This document shows, piece by piece, positions 50,373 through 60,047 of a DNA stretch of 64,000 nucleotides; the first letter of the stretch is position 1; each line of letters starts with the position of its first letter. Made by a program: the position numbers and the translations under genes. A model generated the notes under the pieces. The model did no database searches. It had not been told where the DNA came from and was given only the letters and a program-made list of their open reading frames with translations. The DNA is from Pseudomonas oryzihabitans NBRC 102199. GTDB taxonomy: Bacteria; Pseudomonadota; Gammaproteobacteria; Pseudomonadales; Pseudomonadaceae. Location: NCBI RefSeq assembly GCF_000730625.1, contig NZ_BBIT01000001.1, positions 248,001 to 312,000 on the forward strand, written 5' to 3'.

Positions 50373-52364
50373 TCAGGCTTCCAGGGACGCCATCAGCTGC
50401 AATTGCTGACCGCTCGGCGCGGCCGCCGGCCTGCCCAGCAGATAGCCCTGGGCGAGCCGGACCCCCAGCTGCTGCAGCAGCGCCAGTTGTTCCGGGGTTT
50501 CCACGCCTTCGCAGAGCACCTCCAGCTTCATGGCCTTGCCCAGCAGCAACAGGGAGCTCAGCACCTCGCCGCGCTGTTCCTCATCCTGGATCGCCAGGAT
50601 CCGCCGATCGATCTTGATCAACTGGAAGGGCAGTTCGAGGATGGGGCCCAGGCCGGCGAAGCCGCTGCCGAAGTCGTCCAGGGCCATGCGGATGCCCAGC
50701 AGCTGGAGGAGGGCGAAGGACTGGCGGGTCCGGGTATCTATGACCAGTTCCACCCCTTCGGTGACTTCCAGCACCAGACGATTCGGCGCCAGGCGCGAGA
50801 GTCTGAGGGCCGCGGACACCCGCTCGTGCAGCATGGGATCGGCGAATTGCAGCGGCGAGAGATTGATGGAGACGCTCAGGTGCGGGGGCCACTGACTGGC
50901 CGCGAGACAGGCCTCCTTCACCACCCATTCGCCCAGGGCGATGATGAAGTTGCCCTGTTCGGCCAGCGGGATGAACACCTCGGGCGAGACCAGGCCCAGG
51001 GTTGGGTGCTGCCAGCGCAGCAGCGCCTCGTAACCCGTCACCTGCCTGGGCTCGACGCGGTAGATGGGCTGGTAGTGCAGCAGGAATTCGTTGCCCACCA
51101 GCCCCTTGCGGACATCTTCCGGCGTGAGCAGCTCGGCATGGTCCAGAGGCGCGCCTAGGATGGCATCGATGCCGCCCTCGAAGACCCGGTCCCGGCCATC
51201 GCGCTTGGCGCGGTAGAGGGCGCGATCCGCACAGTCGAGCAGGTCCTCCGCGGTGCTCAGGCCGGCAAGACCGCTGCGGGCGATGCCGATGCTGACGGTG
51301 ACCTGGGTCTTGTCATCCTGGCGGCCCTGGTGCGGGATCCGCAGGTCGCGAACGCGTTGCAGGATGGTCTCGGCCACGTCCAGCGCGGCGGCCGGACCGA
51401 TCCGCTCCAGCAGCACGACGAACTCCTCGCCGCCATAGCGACCGACCCTGTCACCCGGGCCCAACCCGACCGCCAGGGCCTTGGCCACGGTGCGCAGGCA
51501 ATCATCCCCGGCAAGGTGGCCGTAGTAGTCGTTGTAGCGCTTGAAGTGATCCACGTCGATCAGCAGTACGGCCCCCTGTTCGCCGGCCAGGCGCCGCTGC
51601 CAGAAGGCCTCCAGCAGCAGATGGAGCTGACGCCGATTGGCGAGGCCGGTGAGGGAATCCGTTTCCGAGAGGATCTGCAGATCCTGGTTGGCCGAATTGA
51701 GTGACGCCAGGCGGACTTCTTCACGCAGCTTGTAGAGATAGGAGCGGCGCCCTTCGACGTTCAGCCAGTAGCTGGCCAACAGGGAAAAGAAGGCCATGAC
51801 GATGGCGTTGGTCATCATCAGCCCACCCACGATCGGTGACACCGGCGCTTCATGGACGGCCAGGGCGATCACCGACAGGGCGAAGCCATTGAACAGCAGG
51901 GCCGGCAGCAGCGGACTCTTCATGCAGGTGTTGACGAAGGCCAGCATCAGCGGCCAGGTAAAGATGAACAGCGTCTGGTTCATCTCCCTGCCCGACGGGC
52001 CATTGATCACCAGGTTGTAGACCACCAGCAGGCCGACATAGAACGGCAGCGAGGCCAGGGTTTCGCGCCAGCGCGTCGGTACCCCGCGCAGCAGCACCAC
52101 GACCAACAGCGCGAAGGGTGTGGCGATCCCCAGCATCTGGGCGGCCGCCCAGGGCAGGGCGTCTTGCAGCAGCAGCCACCACCAGATCAGAAAGCTGTTG
52201 TAGCTCAGGGTGCCGATGAGCAGGCAGCGCGTGAGGTGACGCGTGCGCTGCTTATGGATGTCCAGCTGAAACAGGCGCTCCAGCACCGGGGCGAAGGCAA
52301 AGGGCCCGACCGGCTGGGCAAGCGTTTGATCGACGAGCCGACCCAGCTCTGGGGAGGTTTTCAT
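50373..52364 (-). CDS. Membrane GGDEF-EAL protein (c-di-GMP enzyme)
   Basis: The 663-residue protein has about six N-terminal transmembrane helices (45-200). A GGDEF domain with an intact GRYGGEEF site follows, then an EAL domain with YEALLRW, the ISINLSPLQFAD region and the loop DDFGSGFAGLGPILELPFQLIKID. In the last motif a second conserved Asp of active EAL enzymes (DDFGTG...) is present as DD. Both domains may therefore be active: making and breaking cyclic di-GMP. It links to biofilm/motility control beside several chemoreceptors. Confidence 0.92.
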   Translation of the reverse strand: MKTSPELGRLVDQTLAQPVGPFAFAPVLERLFQLDIHKQRTRHLTRCLLIGTLSYNSFLIWWWLLLQDALPWAAAQMLGIATPFALLVVVLLRGVPTRWRETLASLPFYVGLLVVYNLVINGPSGREMNQTLFIFTWPLMLAFVNTCMKSPLLPALLFNGFALSVIALAVHEAPVSPIVGGLMMTNAIVMAFFSLLASYWLNVEGRRSYLYKLREEVRLASLNSANQDLQILSETDSLTGLANRRQLHLLLEAFWQRRLAGEQGAVLLIDVDHFKRYNDYYGHLAGDDCLRTVAKALAVGLGPGDRVGRYGGEEFVVLLERIGPAAALDVAETILQRVRDLRIPHQGRQDDKTQVTVSIGIARSGLAGLSTAEDLLDCADRALYRAKRDGRDRVFEGGIDAILGAPLDHAELLTPEDVRKGLVGNEFLLHYQPIYRVEPRQVTGYEALLRWQHPTLGLVSPEVFIPLAEQGNFIIALGEWVVKEACLAASQWPPHLSVSINLSPLQFADPMLHERVSAALRLSRLAPNRLVLEVTEGVELVIDTRTRQSFALLQLLGIRMALDDFGSGFAGLGPILELPFQLIKIDRRILAIQDEEQRGEVLSSLLLLGKAMKLEVLCEGVETPEQLALLQQLGVRLAQGYLLGRPAAAPSGQQLQLMASLEA

Positions 52365-52547
52365 GGCAAGCCCGGGCTGACAGGGTGGATAGCGACGTCC
52401 GAAGATAGACGTGTAATGTCAATATGATGGCATTCTGTGACCGCCTTCTCGTTTGGAGATTCGTCCCAGATGACCAGTGGTTGAGTTGGAGAACCTGACG
52501 GTCCGAGCCCCCTGTCACAGGTCGCTGTGCAGGGGGCTGGGCGTTTT

Positions 52548-54464
52548 TCAGACCTTGAAGCGGGTGGTCATCTCCTGCAGGCGTACGCCGATGCGGGCCA
52601 ACTCCATGCTCGAGGAGGCCGTCTCTTCGCTGGCGGCCGCGGTCTGGTCGGAAATGTCGCGGACATTGGTGACGTTGCGACTGATCTCTTCGCCCGCCGC
52701 ACCCTGCTGTTCCGCAGCGCAGGCGATCTGATCGTTCATCGATTCGATGTCCTTGACCGAGCGGGTGATGCGCTTGAGCATTTCGCCCGCCTCGCGCGAC
52801 AGGCCGACGCTGCTGTCGGTCAACTGCACGTTGTGGTCGAGCACGGCCGCCATGCGATCGGTGCTCTGATGCAGGCCGGTGATGAGCTGGGCGATCTCGT
52901 CGGTCGAGGAGCGGGTGCGCTGGGCCAGGCCGCGGACTTCGTCGGCGACCACCGCGAAGCCGCGGCCCGCCTCGCCGGCGCGAGCGGCTTCGATGGCGGC
53001 ATTGAGCGCCAGCAGATTGGTCTGCTCGGAGACGGCCTTGATCACGTCGAGCACGCCGCCGATGCTATCGGCATGGCCGCGCAGGGTGGCCATGGCCGCC
53101 TTGGTGGATGCCATTTCCTGCGCCAGCAGTTCGATCTGGGCGACGGCCTTGTCGACCGCCTGGTCGCCCTGCTGGGCCTGCTGACTGGCCTCCTGTGCCG
53201 AGCGGGCGGCTGCCCCGGCATTGCGCGCCACCTCGTGGGTGGTCGCCGTCATCTCCTGCATCGCGGTGGCGATCTGGTCGGTCTCGATCTTTTGCGCCTG
53301 CACGCCGGCGCTGGTCTGCTCGGTCACCGCCGACAGCTGCTCGGCGGCACTGGCGACCTGGACGACGCCGTCCTTCATCTCGCCAATGAGTCCACGCAGG
53401 TTCGTGGTCATCTGCAGCATGCTGAGCTGCAGCGCGCCCAGTTCATCCTTGCGGGTCACCTCCAGCTGATGGGTGAAGTCGCCGTTGGCGACCGTCTGGG
53501 CCAGCAGGACGGTGTCCTTCAGGGGGCGGACGATGGAGCGGGTGATCAGCCAGGCGCCCAGCAGGCCCAGGGCGATGGCGATGGCCAGCCATACCAGCAA
53601 CAGCTGACGTGCACCGCTCACATCCGCCAGCTGGAATTCCTTCTGGATCGCGGTCAGCTTGTCGGCCACCGACAGCAGCGTGGTGATGGTGGTGGTGATA
53701 CCGGCCTGGCCCTGATCCACCTGGACCTGGGCGGTGATCAGCTGTTGCAGGCGCTGCTGGTAGCCGGCGAGTTCGTTGCCAAGCGTCTGCAGCGTCTCGG
53801 TCGGCAAGGCGCTGGTCGTGGCGAGTCGTTTGACCTTTGCCTGGATACCGTCCAGGGCACCCTGGGCCGCGGCCTCGCTTTCCTTGGTAGGCGTGGTGGC
53901 ATAGCTACGCAGGGCAATGCGCATCTGCTGCAGGTCGATGAAGAGGGCCGCCACCTGCTGGCGGTCTTCGACTCGCCCATCCGGGGCGTTGGCCGCCGTG
54001 GCCAAGGCCAGCACATAGGTGTTGGCCGCTTCCGCCGTGGCGGTCGCCGCCTGCTGGATCGCCGCACGCTCCCGTGTGGCGGTCACGACCTGGGTGTAGA
54101 AGTCCCGATAGCGCTTGAGTGCGCCCTGGGCTTCGCTCAGCAGGGCTTCGTTGGCCCTCGAGTTGAAGTTGGGGACGATGCTCTGCAATTGAGCTTCGAT
54201 CTTGTCCAGTGCGGCCAGCCATTTGGCCGCCTGGGCATCGTCGGCCTTGACGATATAGACGAGGCGCTCGATGCGCATGTCGCGCGCCAGGGTGCTGTAG
54301 CCGGAGATGTCGCCGATTCGTTCGCTGCGATCGCGCAGGGCGTCCGTGGCTTGCCAGCCGGTGTAGGCCACCAGCAGGATCATGCCGATGAGCAGGGAGA
54401 AGCCAAGCGCCAGCTTGGCCCGGACGCTGATGTTGCTGAGGAAATTCCAGCCATTGTGCTGCAT
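52548..54464 (-). CDS. Methyl-accepting chemotaxis protein with HBM-like sensor
   Basis: The start at 54464 ([20 protein letters not shown]) gives about 638 residues; an ATG at 54512 is possible. TM1 ([17 protein letters not shown]) is followed by a ~260-residue all-helical periplasmic region containing [17 protein letters not shown], typical of helical bimodular (HBM, McpS-type) domains. TM2 ([20 protein letters not shown]), HAMP and the tip [19 protein letters not shown] follow. HBM receptors often sense organic acids; the ligand here is not known. Confidence 0.88.
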   Translation of the reverse strand: MQHNGWNFLSNISVRAKLALGFSLLIGMILLVAYTGWQATDALRDRSERIGDISGYSTLARDMRIERLVYIVKADDAQAAKWLAALDKIEAQLQSIVPNFNSRANEALLSEAQGALKRYRDFYTQVVTATRERAAIQQAATATAEAANTYVLALATAANAPDGRVEDRQQVAALFIDLQQMRIALRSYATTPTKESEAAAQGALDGIQAKVKRLATTSALPTETLQTLGNELAGYQQRLQQLITAQVQVDQGQAGITTTITTLLSVADKLTAIQKEFQLADVSGARQLLLVWLAIAIALGLLGAWLITRSIVRPLKDTVLLAQTVANGDFTHQLEVTRKDELGALQLSMLQMTTNLRGLIGEMKDGVVQVASAAEQLSAVTEQTSAGVQAQKIETDQIATAMQEMTATTHEVARNAGAAARSAQEASQQAQQGDQAVDKAVAQIELLAQEMASTKAAMATLRGHADSIGGVLDVIKAVSEQTNLLALNAAIEAARAGEAGRGFAVVADEVRGLAQRTRSSTDEIAQLITGLHQSTDRMAAVLDHNVQLTDSSVGLSREAGEMLKRITRSVKDIESMNDQIACAAEQQGAAGEEISRNVTNVRDISDQTAAASEETASSSMELARIGVRLQEMTTRFKV

Positions 54465-54681
54465 GAGGACTACCTGGATAGAGGCCGGCGAGGACGAGTC
54501 TTCGGCGGACATGCGTTAATTGTTATCGCGATAGTTTTTCGCCCGCGGACGGACGTTGAATACCTGCCACCCTGGACGTAGCCTCCAGGGCCGTCGGTTA
54601 ATCGCCGAGGCGAAGGCAGGTGCGAGTGCCCGCCAGGGGCGACCTGGACATAGCGGGTAAGTCTGACCATAACGGCGAAAA

Positions 54682-54697
54682 AGTGATCCATGTCACA
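54682..54697. promoter_or_regulatory. CRP/Vfr-like site
   Basis: AGTGATCCATGTCACA differs from TGTGA-N6-TCACA at one base. It lies between the divergent chemoreceptor and DUF1654-like genes. Confidence 0.4.
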
Positions 54698-54878
54698 TCT
54701 TTCCCGGGGATGGTTGGTGCCAATTTATGGATGGACGGCGCCTGGTCTGCCGAGGGGAGCTCGGGTATCCGCCTGGTCAGCCGGATACAAGCCGGGTAGG
54801 GTCCGAGACAAGGGCGTGGACTGTTCGCTGGTGGACCGGAGCGGACAGCAACTTGCCAATTACCCGAATCGGGAAATA

Positions 54879-54894
54879 CTGTATAAAAAAACAG
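54879..54894 (+). promoter_or_regulatory. LexA box
   Basis: CTGTATAAAAAAACAG matches the CTGT-N8-ACAG LexA consensus. It ends 2 bp before the ATG of the DUF1654-like gene, an ideal repressor position. Confidence 0.75.
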
Positions 54895-54896
54895 GT

Positions 54897-55154
54897 ATGG
54901 AGGCTGCGCCCATGGCATACAGCCAGTCGTCTCAGCTGACTTCCTATGACCGTCTGACGATGAGGGTCTCGCGGCTGGTCAACAACGCCCGCGGGGTCCT
55001 CGACAGGCACGTCCATGTGGAGCGCCTGGAGGCCAGCAGCGAAGACTGGGCGCTGTTGCTCGAGGCCTTCGAGGAGACCGAGGGGCTGATCGTGGCCCAC
55101 CGTGATGACGGCAGCATCGACCTGTTCTGGAAGGTCTGCTACGACGATTTCTGA
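54897..55154 (+). CDS. DUF1654-like SOS-regulated protein (85 aa)
   Basis: The ATG at 54897 (MEAAPMAYSQSSQLTSYDRL; 54912 possible) gives a small protein with SYDRLTMRVSRLVNN...EDWALLLEAFEETEGLIVAHRDDGSIDLFW, fitting the Pseudomonas DUF1654 family. A LexA box lies at the start, so it is probably induced by DNA damage. Biochemical role unknown. Confidence 0.75.
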   Translation: MEAAPMAYSQSSQLTSYDRLTMRVSRLVNNARGVLDRHVHVERLEASSEDWALLLEAFEETEGLIVAHRDDGSIDLFWKVCYDDF

Positions 55155-55230
55155 GCGGACGCGACAGGCTCGTCCAACGTATTCGCCTTGGCTTCGGTGG
55201 GCGGATTGTCGATTGAAAGGGAGGTTGGCA

Positions 55231-55755
55231 ATGAATTTCCAGCGTCTGGGCCCGACCTGGGCTCCCGCCTATCGCCAGTTGATGCTGGACGCCTATGCCA
55301 GGCATCCGGAAGCCTTCACCTCCAGTCCTGCAGAGCGGGCCGGGCTGCCGCTCGAGTGGTGGGAGCGTCGTCTGCAGGAGGGTGACGGAGCAGGGGAGCG
55401 GGTCTGGGGCGCGACCCAGGGCGCGGAGCTGCTGGGCGTGGTGGGGCTGAGCCACGAGACGAGGGAAAAGGCTCGGCACAAGGCCACCCTGTTCGGCCTG
55501 TACGTGCCCGATCGGCACCGGCGGCTGGGCCTGGCGAAAGGTCTGCTCGGCGAATTGCTGGCCCAGGCAGCGACCTGGCCCGACCTGAGGGTCGTCCAGC
55601 TCACGGTCACCGAGGGCAATCAGGCCGCTCTGGCGCTGTACGAGCAGGCAGGCTTCAGCGTCTTCGGCAGAGAGCCGCTGGCGGTCGCCGTGGGAGATAC
55701 CTGGTTCACCAAGCTGCACCTCTGGTGCGATCTGGACAGGTTGCGCCTCGGTTAG
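55231..55755 (+). CDS. GNAT-family N-acetyltransferase
   Basis: The 174-residue protein from ATG 55231 (GGGAGG upstream) has the acetyl-CoA loop VPDRHRRLGLAKGLLGELL (about 90-110) and the C-terminal VTEGNQAALALYEQAGFSVFGRE. It would acetylate an amine or peptide N-terminus; substrate unknown. Confidence 0.9.
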   Translation: MNFQRLGPTWAPAYRQLMLDAYARHPEAFTSSPAERAGLPLEWWERRLQEGDGAGERVWGATQGAELLGVVGLSHETREKARHKATLFGLYVPDRHRRLGLAKGLLGELLAQAATWPDLRVVQLTVTEGNQAALALYEQAGFSVFGREPLAVAVGDTWFTKLHLWCDLDRLRLG

Positions 55756-55937
55756 GACCCGCTCACCACATACGAAGCACCGTTGCCGCTGCGGCCTGCG
55801 AGTCGTGGTGCTGGGCTTCATAAGATGTCGTAAAACTGCCTTCGAACCGCCGCCACACCGTCACATCACCGCTCTAGGCTCGCCGCCCCAAGACAGCTTG
55901 TAACAAGTTGTATCCACAGGCCCAAGGGGAAGCGCTG

Positions 55938-58900
55938 GTGAAACGTTCAGGTAACAAACCCGCGGTGTTGACGATCGCATTCGCGGCGTCGCTGTTGGCA
56001 CTTTCGGTGCAGGCAGCCAGCCGTTCGGGCAACAACGCCATCAATGGCGTCGATCTGCTATCCGGCTACAACAAGCTCTGGACGCCCGGCGCCAGCTGGA
56101 ACACCGGCACGCCCACCGCCTTCGGGGCGCCCATTCTGCAGCGCAATATCCAGTACGTGGTCGACCTCGCGAAGACCCGCACCCAGGCCCAGGAGATAGC
56201 GGCCTACTACGATGACCGCCGCGACCAGAGCTACAGCCTGATCAGCGGCCTGGGTTCCCTGGCCAATGGCTACCTGGCCGGCTCCGGCGCCTTCACCACC
56301 ATCCCGGTGTTCGATGCCTCCACCCAGACCACCAAGTACAGCGACAACGGCAATGGCGCCGGCGACGCCAATTCGCAGCTGGGCAAGGTGGTGCAACTGG
56401 TCCAGGCGATCCGCAACGATGCCTCCACCACCCCGGCCAAGAATGCCTACCAGTATCCGCGGCCCTGGCGCCAGGCGGGCGTGGACATCGTGCCGCTGTC
56501 GTTGCGCCCGGCCCTCAGCACCACACCGCAGAGCGACGGCGGCTTTCCCAGCGGCCACACCAACGCCGCCTATCTCGCCGGGATCGGCTTCGGCTATGCC
56601 GTGCCCCAGCGCCTGGGCGAGGAACTGTTCCGCGCCTCGGAGCTGGGCAACAACCGCATCGTCGCCGGCATGCACTCGCCGCTGGACGTGATTGGCGGGC
56701 GCATCACCGCCACCTATTTCGCCATCGACAACCTGGTCAACAACGCCCAGCTGCGCAGCGATGCCTTCGCCCAGGCCCAGGTCTACTTCGCCCAGCAATG
56801 TGGCGGCGACATCAACAACTGCGTGGACAGGATCGATCCGGCCACCGATCAGCAATCCCAGCATGCCCAGGACAAGGCGCTGTACACCGCCCGCCTGACC
56901 TATGGCTTCGCCCCCGTCGGCCCGACCAACCTGGCGCCGGTGGTGCCGGTCAACGCCGAGGTCTTGCTGGAAACGCGCTTTCCGTATCTCACCGCCAGTC
57001 AGCGCCGCGACATCCTGGCCAGCACCGAGCTGTCTTCGGGCTATGCGGTCATCGACGAATCCAACGGCTACGGCCGGCTCAATCTGATGGCCGCGGCCGA
57101 CGGCTACGGCGCCTTCAATGGCAATGTCAGCGTGAACATGGATGCGAGCCAGGGTGGCTTCAACGCCCGCGACGCCTGGCGCAACGACATCGGCGGCAGC
57201 GGCAGCCTGACCAAGAACGGCAGCGGCGAACTCACCCTCAGCGGCTTCAACACCTACAGCGGCGGCACGCTGATCAACGGCGGTACCCTGCGCGGTCATG
57301 CCCGGGCCTTCGGCAGCGGCGACATCACCGACAACGCCACCCTGGTGCTGGATCAGTCGGTCAACGACAGCCTGGCCAACAACCTGCACGGCAACGGCAG
57401 CCTGGTAAAGACCGGGGTCGGCTCCCTGAGCCTGACCGGCAACAGCGACTTCGCCGGCACCACCCGCGTCGACCAGGGCCGCCTGGCCATCGACGGCAAC
57501 CTCGGGCATTCGGCGGTCACCGTCAACTCGGGCGCCACCCTCGGTGGCAATGGCAGTCTCGGCAGCCTGCGCGTGGCCCAGGGCGGCATCCTCGCGCCCG
57601 GCAACTCGGTGGGCCAGCTCAACGTCAACGGCAACGTCACCCTCGACCAGGGCTCCGTCTACCAGGTCGAGACCGATGCCAGCGGCCGCGCCGATCGCCT
57701 GGTGGCCACGGGCGGTATCACCGTCAATGGCGCCACCCTGGCATTGGTTTCCAGTCCCTACTGGCAGCCGCTGGGCAGCTATCAGCTGCTGAGCGCGGGC
57801 AACGGGCTGAGCGGGCGCTTCGGCCCGATCCAGTCCGACTTCGCCTTCCTGACCCCGACCCTGAGCTATGGCGCCAACCAGGCGACCCTGAGTCTGGCGC
57901 GCAATGGCGTGGCCTTCGCCGACCTGGCCGAGGGCCGTAACGCCCGGGCTGCCGCTGCGGGCCTGGATCGCGCCGGCGCCGGCAATGCACTCTGGAACCA
58001 GGTCGCCGCGACCAATGCCGCGGGGGCAGGCTCGACGTTCCAGAGCCTGGGCAACGAACTGCACGCCTCGACCAAGACCGTGCTGGTGGAAAACAGCCGG
58101 CTGGTGCGCACTGCCATGAGCGATCGCCTGAGCGATGCGCAGAGCGAGCTCCCGTCCAGCTCCGGCATCCAGGGTCTGGCCGGCAGTCGCGAGCGCGGAC
58201 TGGTCTGGACCCAGGCCCTCGGCGCCTGGGGCCACAACGACGGCAGTCATGACGCCAGCAGCCTGGACAGCCACAGCCGCGGCCTGCTGATCGGCAGCGA
58301 CGTACCCCTGGACGGCGGCTGGCGCGTCGGCGGGCTGGTGGGCTTCGGCCACACCGATCTCGACCTGCGTGGCGAATCCGGCTCGGCGGACAGCACCGAC
58401 TACCACCTGGGCCTCTATGCAGGCCAACAGTGGGATGCCCTCAGCCTCAAGCTGGGCCTGGCCCATAGCTGGCACCAGGTGGAGGCACGGCGCAACCTGG
58501 CGATCCTCGGCACCGACCAGCGCCTGGCGCCGGACTACGACGCCGGCACCACCCAGGCCTTCGGCGAGCTGGCCTATCGGATCGAGGCGGGGAGCCTGAA
58601 TCTTTCGCCCTTCGCCAGTCTGGCCCATGTGCACCTGCAGACCGACGGCTTCCACGAGCGTAGCGGGGCGCTGGACCTGGACAATCCGCGGCAGAATACC
58701 GACGTGACCTTCAGCACCCTCGGCCTGCGCCTGGCGAGCAAACCGCTGGGTGACTGGAAGCTGGTGCCGAGTGCCACCCTGGGCTGGCGCCACGCCTTTG
58801 GCGACACCACCCCCGAGCATGAGGCGGCCTTCGCTGGCGGCCCGGCGTTCAAGGTGGTGGGGGCGCCCATCGCGCGTGACGCGGCGGTGGTGCGCGGGGC

Positions 58901-59012
58901 GCTGGACCTGGCGCTGAGCGAGACGGTCTCGCTGGGCCTGGGTTATGACGGACAACTGAGCGGTCGGACCAAGGACCAGGACCTCGACGCGCGACTCAGC
59001 TGGCGCTTCTGA
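55938..59012 (+). CDS. Autotransporter with PAP2-type phosphatase passenger
   Basis: The GTG at 55938 (KRSGNKPAVLTIAFAASLLA) is chosen for its AAGGGGAAG site and the signal peptide that follows; 1,024 residues result. The passenger carries all three PAP2 motifs: KNAYQYPRP (KX6RP), PSGH and R-IVAGM-H-SPL-D. Autotransporter repeats (GSGSLTKNGSGELTLSGFNTYSGG, GNSVGQLNVNGN) and a C-terminal beta-barrel ending SWRF follow. It should display or release an acid phosphatase at the cell surface for phosphate scavenging. Confidence 0.92.
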   Translation: MKRSGNKPAVLTIAFAASLLALSVQAASRSGNNAINGVDLLSGYNKLWTPGASWNTGTPTAFGAPILQRNIQYVVDLAKTRTQAQEIAAYYDDRRDQSYSLISGLGSLANGYLAGSGAFTTIPVFDASTQTTKYSDNGNGAGDANSQLGKVVQLVQAIRNDASTTPAKNAYQYPRPWRQAGVDIVPLSLRPALSTTPQSDGGFPSGHTNAAYLAGIGFGYAVPQRLGEELFRASELGNNRIVAGMHSPLDVIGGRITATYFAIDNLVNNAQLRSDAFAQAQVYFAQQCGGDINNCVDRIDPATDQQSQHAQDKALYTARLTYGFAPVGPTNLAPVVPVNAEVLLETRFPYLTASQRRDILASTELSSGYAVIDESNGYGRLNLMAAADGYGAFNGNVSVNMDASQGGFNARDAWRNDIGGSGSLTKNGSGELTLSGFNTYSGGTLINGGTLRGHARAFGSGDITDNATLVLDQSVNDSLANNLHGNGSLVKTGVGSLSLTGNSDFAGTTRVDQGRLAIDGNLGHSAVTVNSGATLGGNGSLGSLRVAQGGILAPGNSVGQLNVNGNVTLDQGSVYQVETDASGRADRLVATGGITVNGATLALVSSPYWQPLGSYQLLSAGNGLSGRFGPIQSDFAFLTPTLSYGANQATLSLARNGVAFADLAEGRNARAAAAGLDRAGAGNALWNQVAATNAAGAGSTFQSLGNELHASTKTVLVENSRLVRTAMSDRLSDAQSELPSSSGIQGLAGSRERGLVWTQALGAWGHNDGSHDASSLDSHSRGLLIGSDVPLDGGWRVGGLVGFGHTDLDLRGESGSADSTDYHLGLYAGQQWDALSLKLGLAHSWHQVEARRNLAILGTDQRLAPDYDAGTTQAFGELAYRIEAGSLNLSPFASLAHVHLQTDGFHERSGALDLDNPRQNTDVTFSTLGLRLASKPLGDWKLVPSATLGWRHAFGDTTPEHEAAFAGGPAFKVVGAPIARDAAVVRGALDLALSETVSLGLGYDGQLSGRTKDQDLDARLSWRF

Positions 59013-59070
59013 GGATAGGCGTCCCGAGCGCGCGAGCAAATCGGGCATCTGGTACTGGGTACTGAAGACG

Positions 59071-59104
59071 GGCGAGGCCACCGGAGACGGATGGCCTCGC
59101 CTGC
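59071..59104. terminator. Shared terminator between convergent genes
   Basis: GGCGAGGCCA pairs perfectly with TGGCCTCGCC across an 11-nt loop. It lies between the ends of the autotransporter gene and the minus-strand binding-protein gene. Confidence 0.6.
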
Positions 59105-59112
59105 TTTCCGGG

Positions 59113-60033
59113 TTAGAAGGACGCCAGGTTGTCCGGCGTGATCAGCTGGAAGGGGACCCGGGTGAGATTGCTGCTGGTGGAGCCATTGGCCAGGCGCAAG
59201 GCCATGTCCACCGCGCCCTGACCCTGGCCCTTGGCATCCTGCAGCACGCTGACGGCCAACTTGCCCTCGCGCATTTCCTGCAAGCCATCGGGCGTGCCGT
59301 CGATGCCGCCCACCAGATACTTCGCCAGCGGCTTGCCAGCCTTTTCCAGGCCACGGATGGCACCGATGGCCATCTCATCGTTGTTGGCGGCGACGATGTC
59401 GAAGGCCACGCCCTTGTCGACCCACTGCAGGACGCGTTCGGTCGCCTCGCTGCGCTGCCAGTTGGCCGAGGCCTTCACCACCACCTGCATGTCGGGATAC
59501 TTGGCCACTACCTTCTCGACGCTCTCGGTGCGCAGCTTGGTCGCCGGGTGACCCGGTTCGCCCATGAGGATCGCCACCTTGCCCTTGTAACCGGCGCGGC
59601 GGGCCAGCTCCTCCATCTGCATCGTCGCGGCTTCCACCTCGTCGGAGCCGACGAAGCCGGCATAGGCGGGCAGGGGAGAGACGCTGGGGCGGTAGTTGAT
59701 GAACACCAGCGGCACCTTGCTGCTCATCGCCAGGGACAGCATCTCCTGGGTATTGCTGTCGTCGATCAGATTGACGATGACCGCATCGACGTGGGCGGCG
59801 ATCAGGTTGCGGTACTGGCGCAGCTGCAGGGCGCTGTCACTGTTGGCGTTTTCCAGGAAGAGGTCCGCGTCCAGGGTATGGGCGCGCTCCTCGACGTTGT
59901 TGATCAGCAGGGTGCGGAAGTTGTCGCGCTTGGAGGTCAGGACACCGATGAGCGGCGCGTTGGCCTGGGCCAGGTTTACCCAGGTGGCGGCCAGGACGAG
60001 ACTGGCGAGAAGACGAAGCTTGGGCTTGAACAT
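59113..60033 (-). CDS. Periplasmic sugar-binding protein (ribose/inositol type)
   Basis: From ATG 60033 (MFKPKLRLLASLVLAATWVN) comes a signal peptide and a Peripla_BP_4 fold (VIVNLIDDSNTQEMLSLAMSSKVPLVFINY; DIVAANNDEMAIGAIRGLEKAG; GGIDGTPDGLQEMREGKLAVSVLQD). No transporter genes adjoin it. It starts 14 bp after the stop of a chemoreceptor gene on the same strand, so it probably serves that receptor as a ligand-binding partner. Confidence 0.88.
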   Translation of the reverse strand: MFKPKLRLLASLVLAATWVNLAQANAPLIGVLTSKRDNFRTLLINNVEERAHTLDADLFLENANSDSALQLRQYRNLIAAHVDAVIVNLIDDSNTQEMLSLAMSSKVPLVFINYRPSVSPLPAYAGFVGSDEVEAATMQMEELARRAGYKGKVAILMGEPGHPATKLRTESVEKVVAKYPDMQVVVKASANWQRSEATERVLQWVDKGVAFDIVAANNDEMAIGAIRGLEKAGKPLAKYLVGGIDGTPDGLQEMREGKLAVSVLQDAKGQGQGAVDMALRLANGSTSSNLTRVPFQLITPDNLASF

Positions 60034-60047
60034 GAGTCGGTCCCCGA

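Noticed and set aside
52527-54581. 684-codon plus-strand frame opposite the HBM chemoreceptor
   Set aside because: Shadow frame with Gly/His/Arg-rich composition. The minus strand has clear receptor motifs.
56058-59081. 1,007-codon minus-strand frame opposite the autotransporter
   Set aside because: Shadow frame; the plus strand has signal peptide, PAP2 motifs and barrel.
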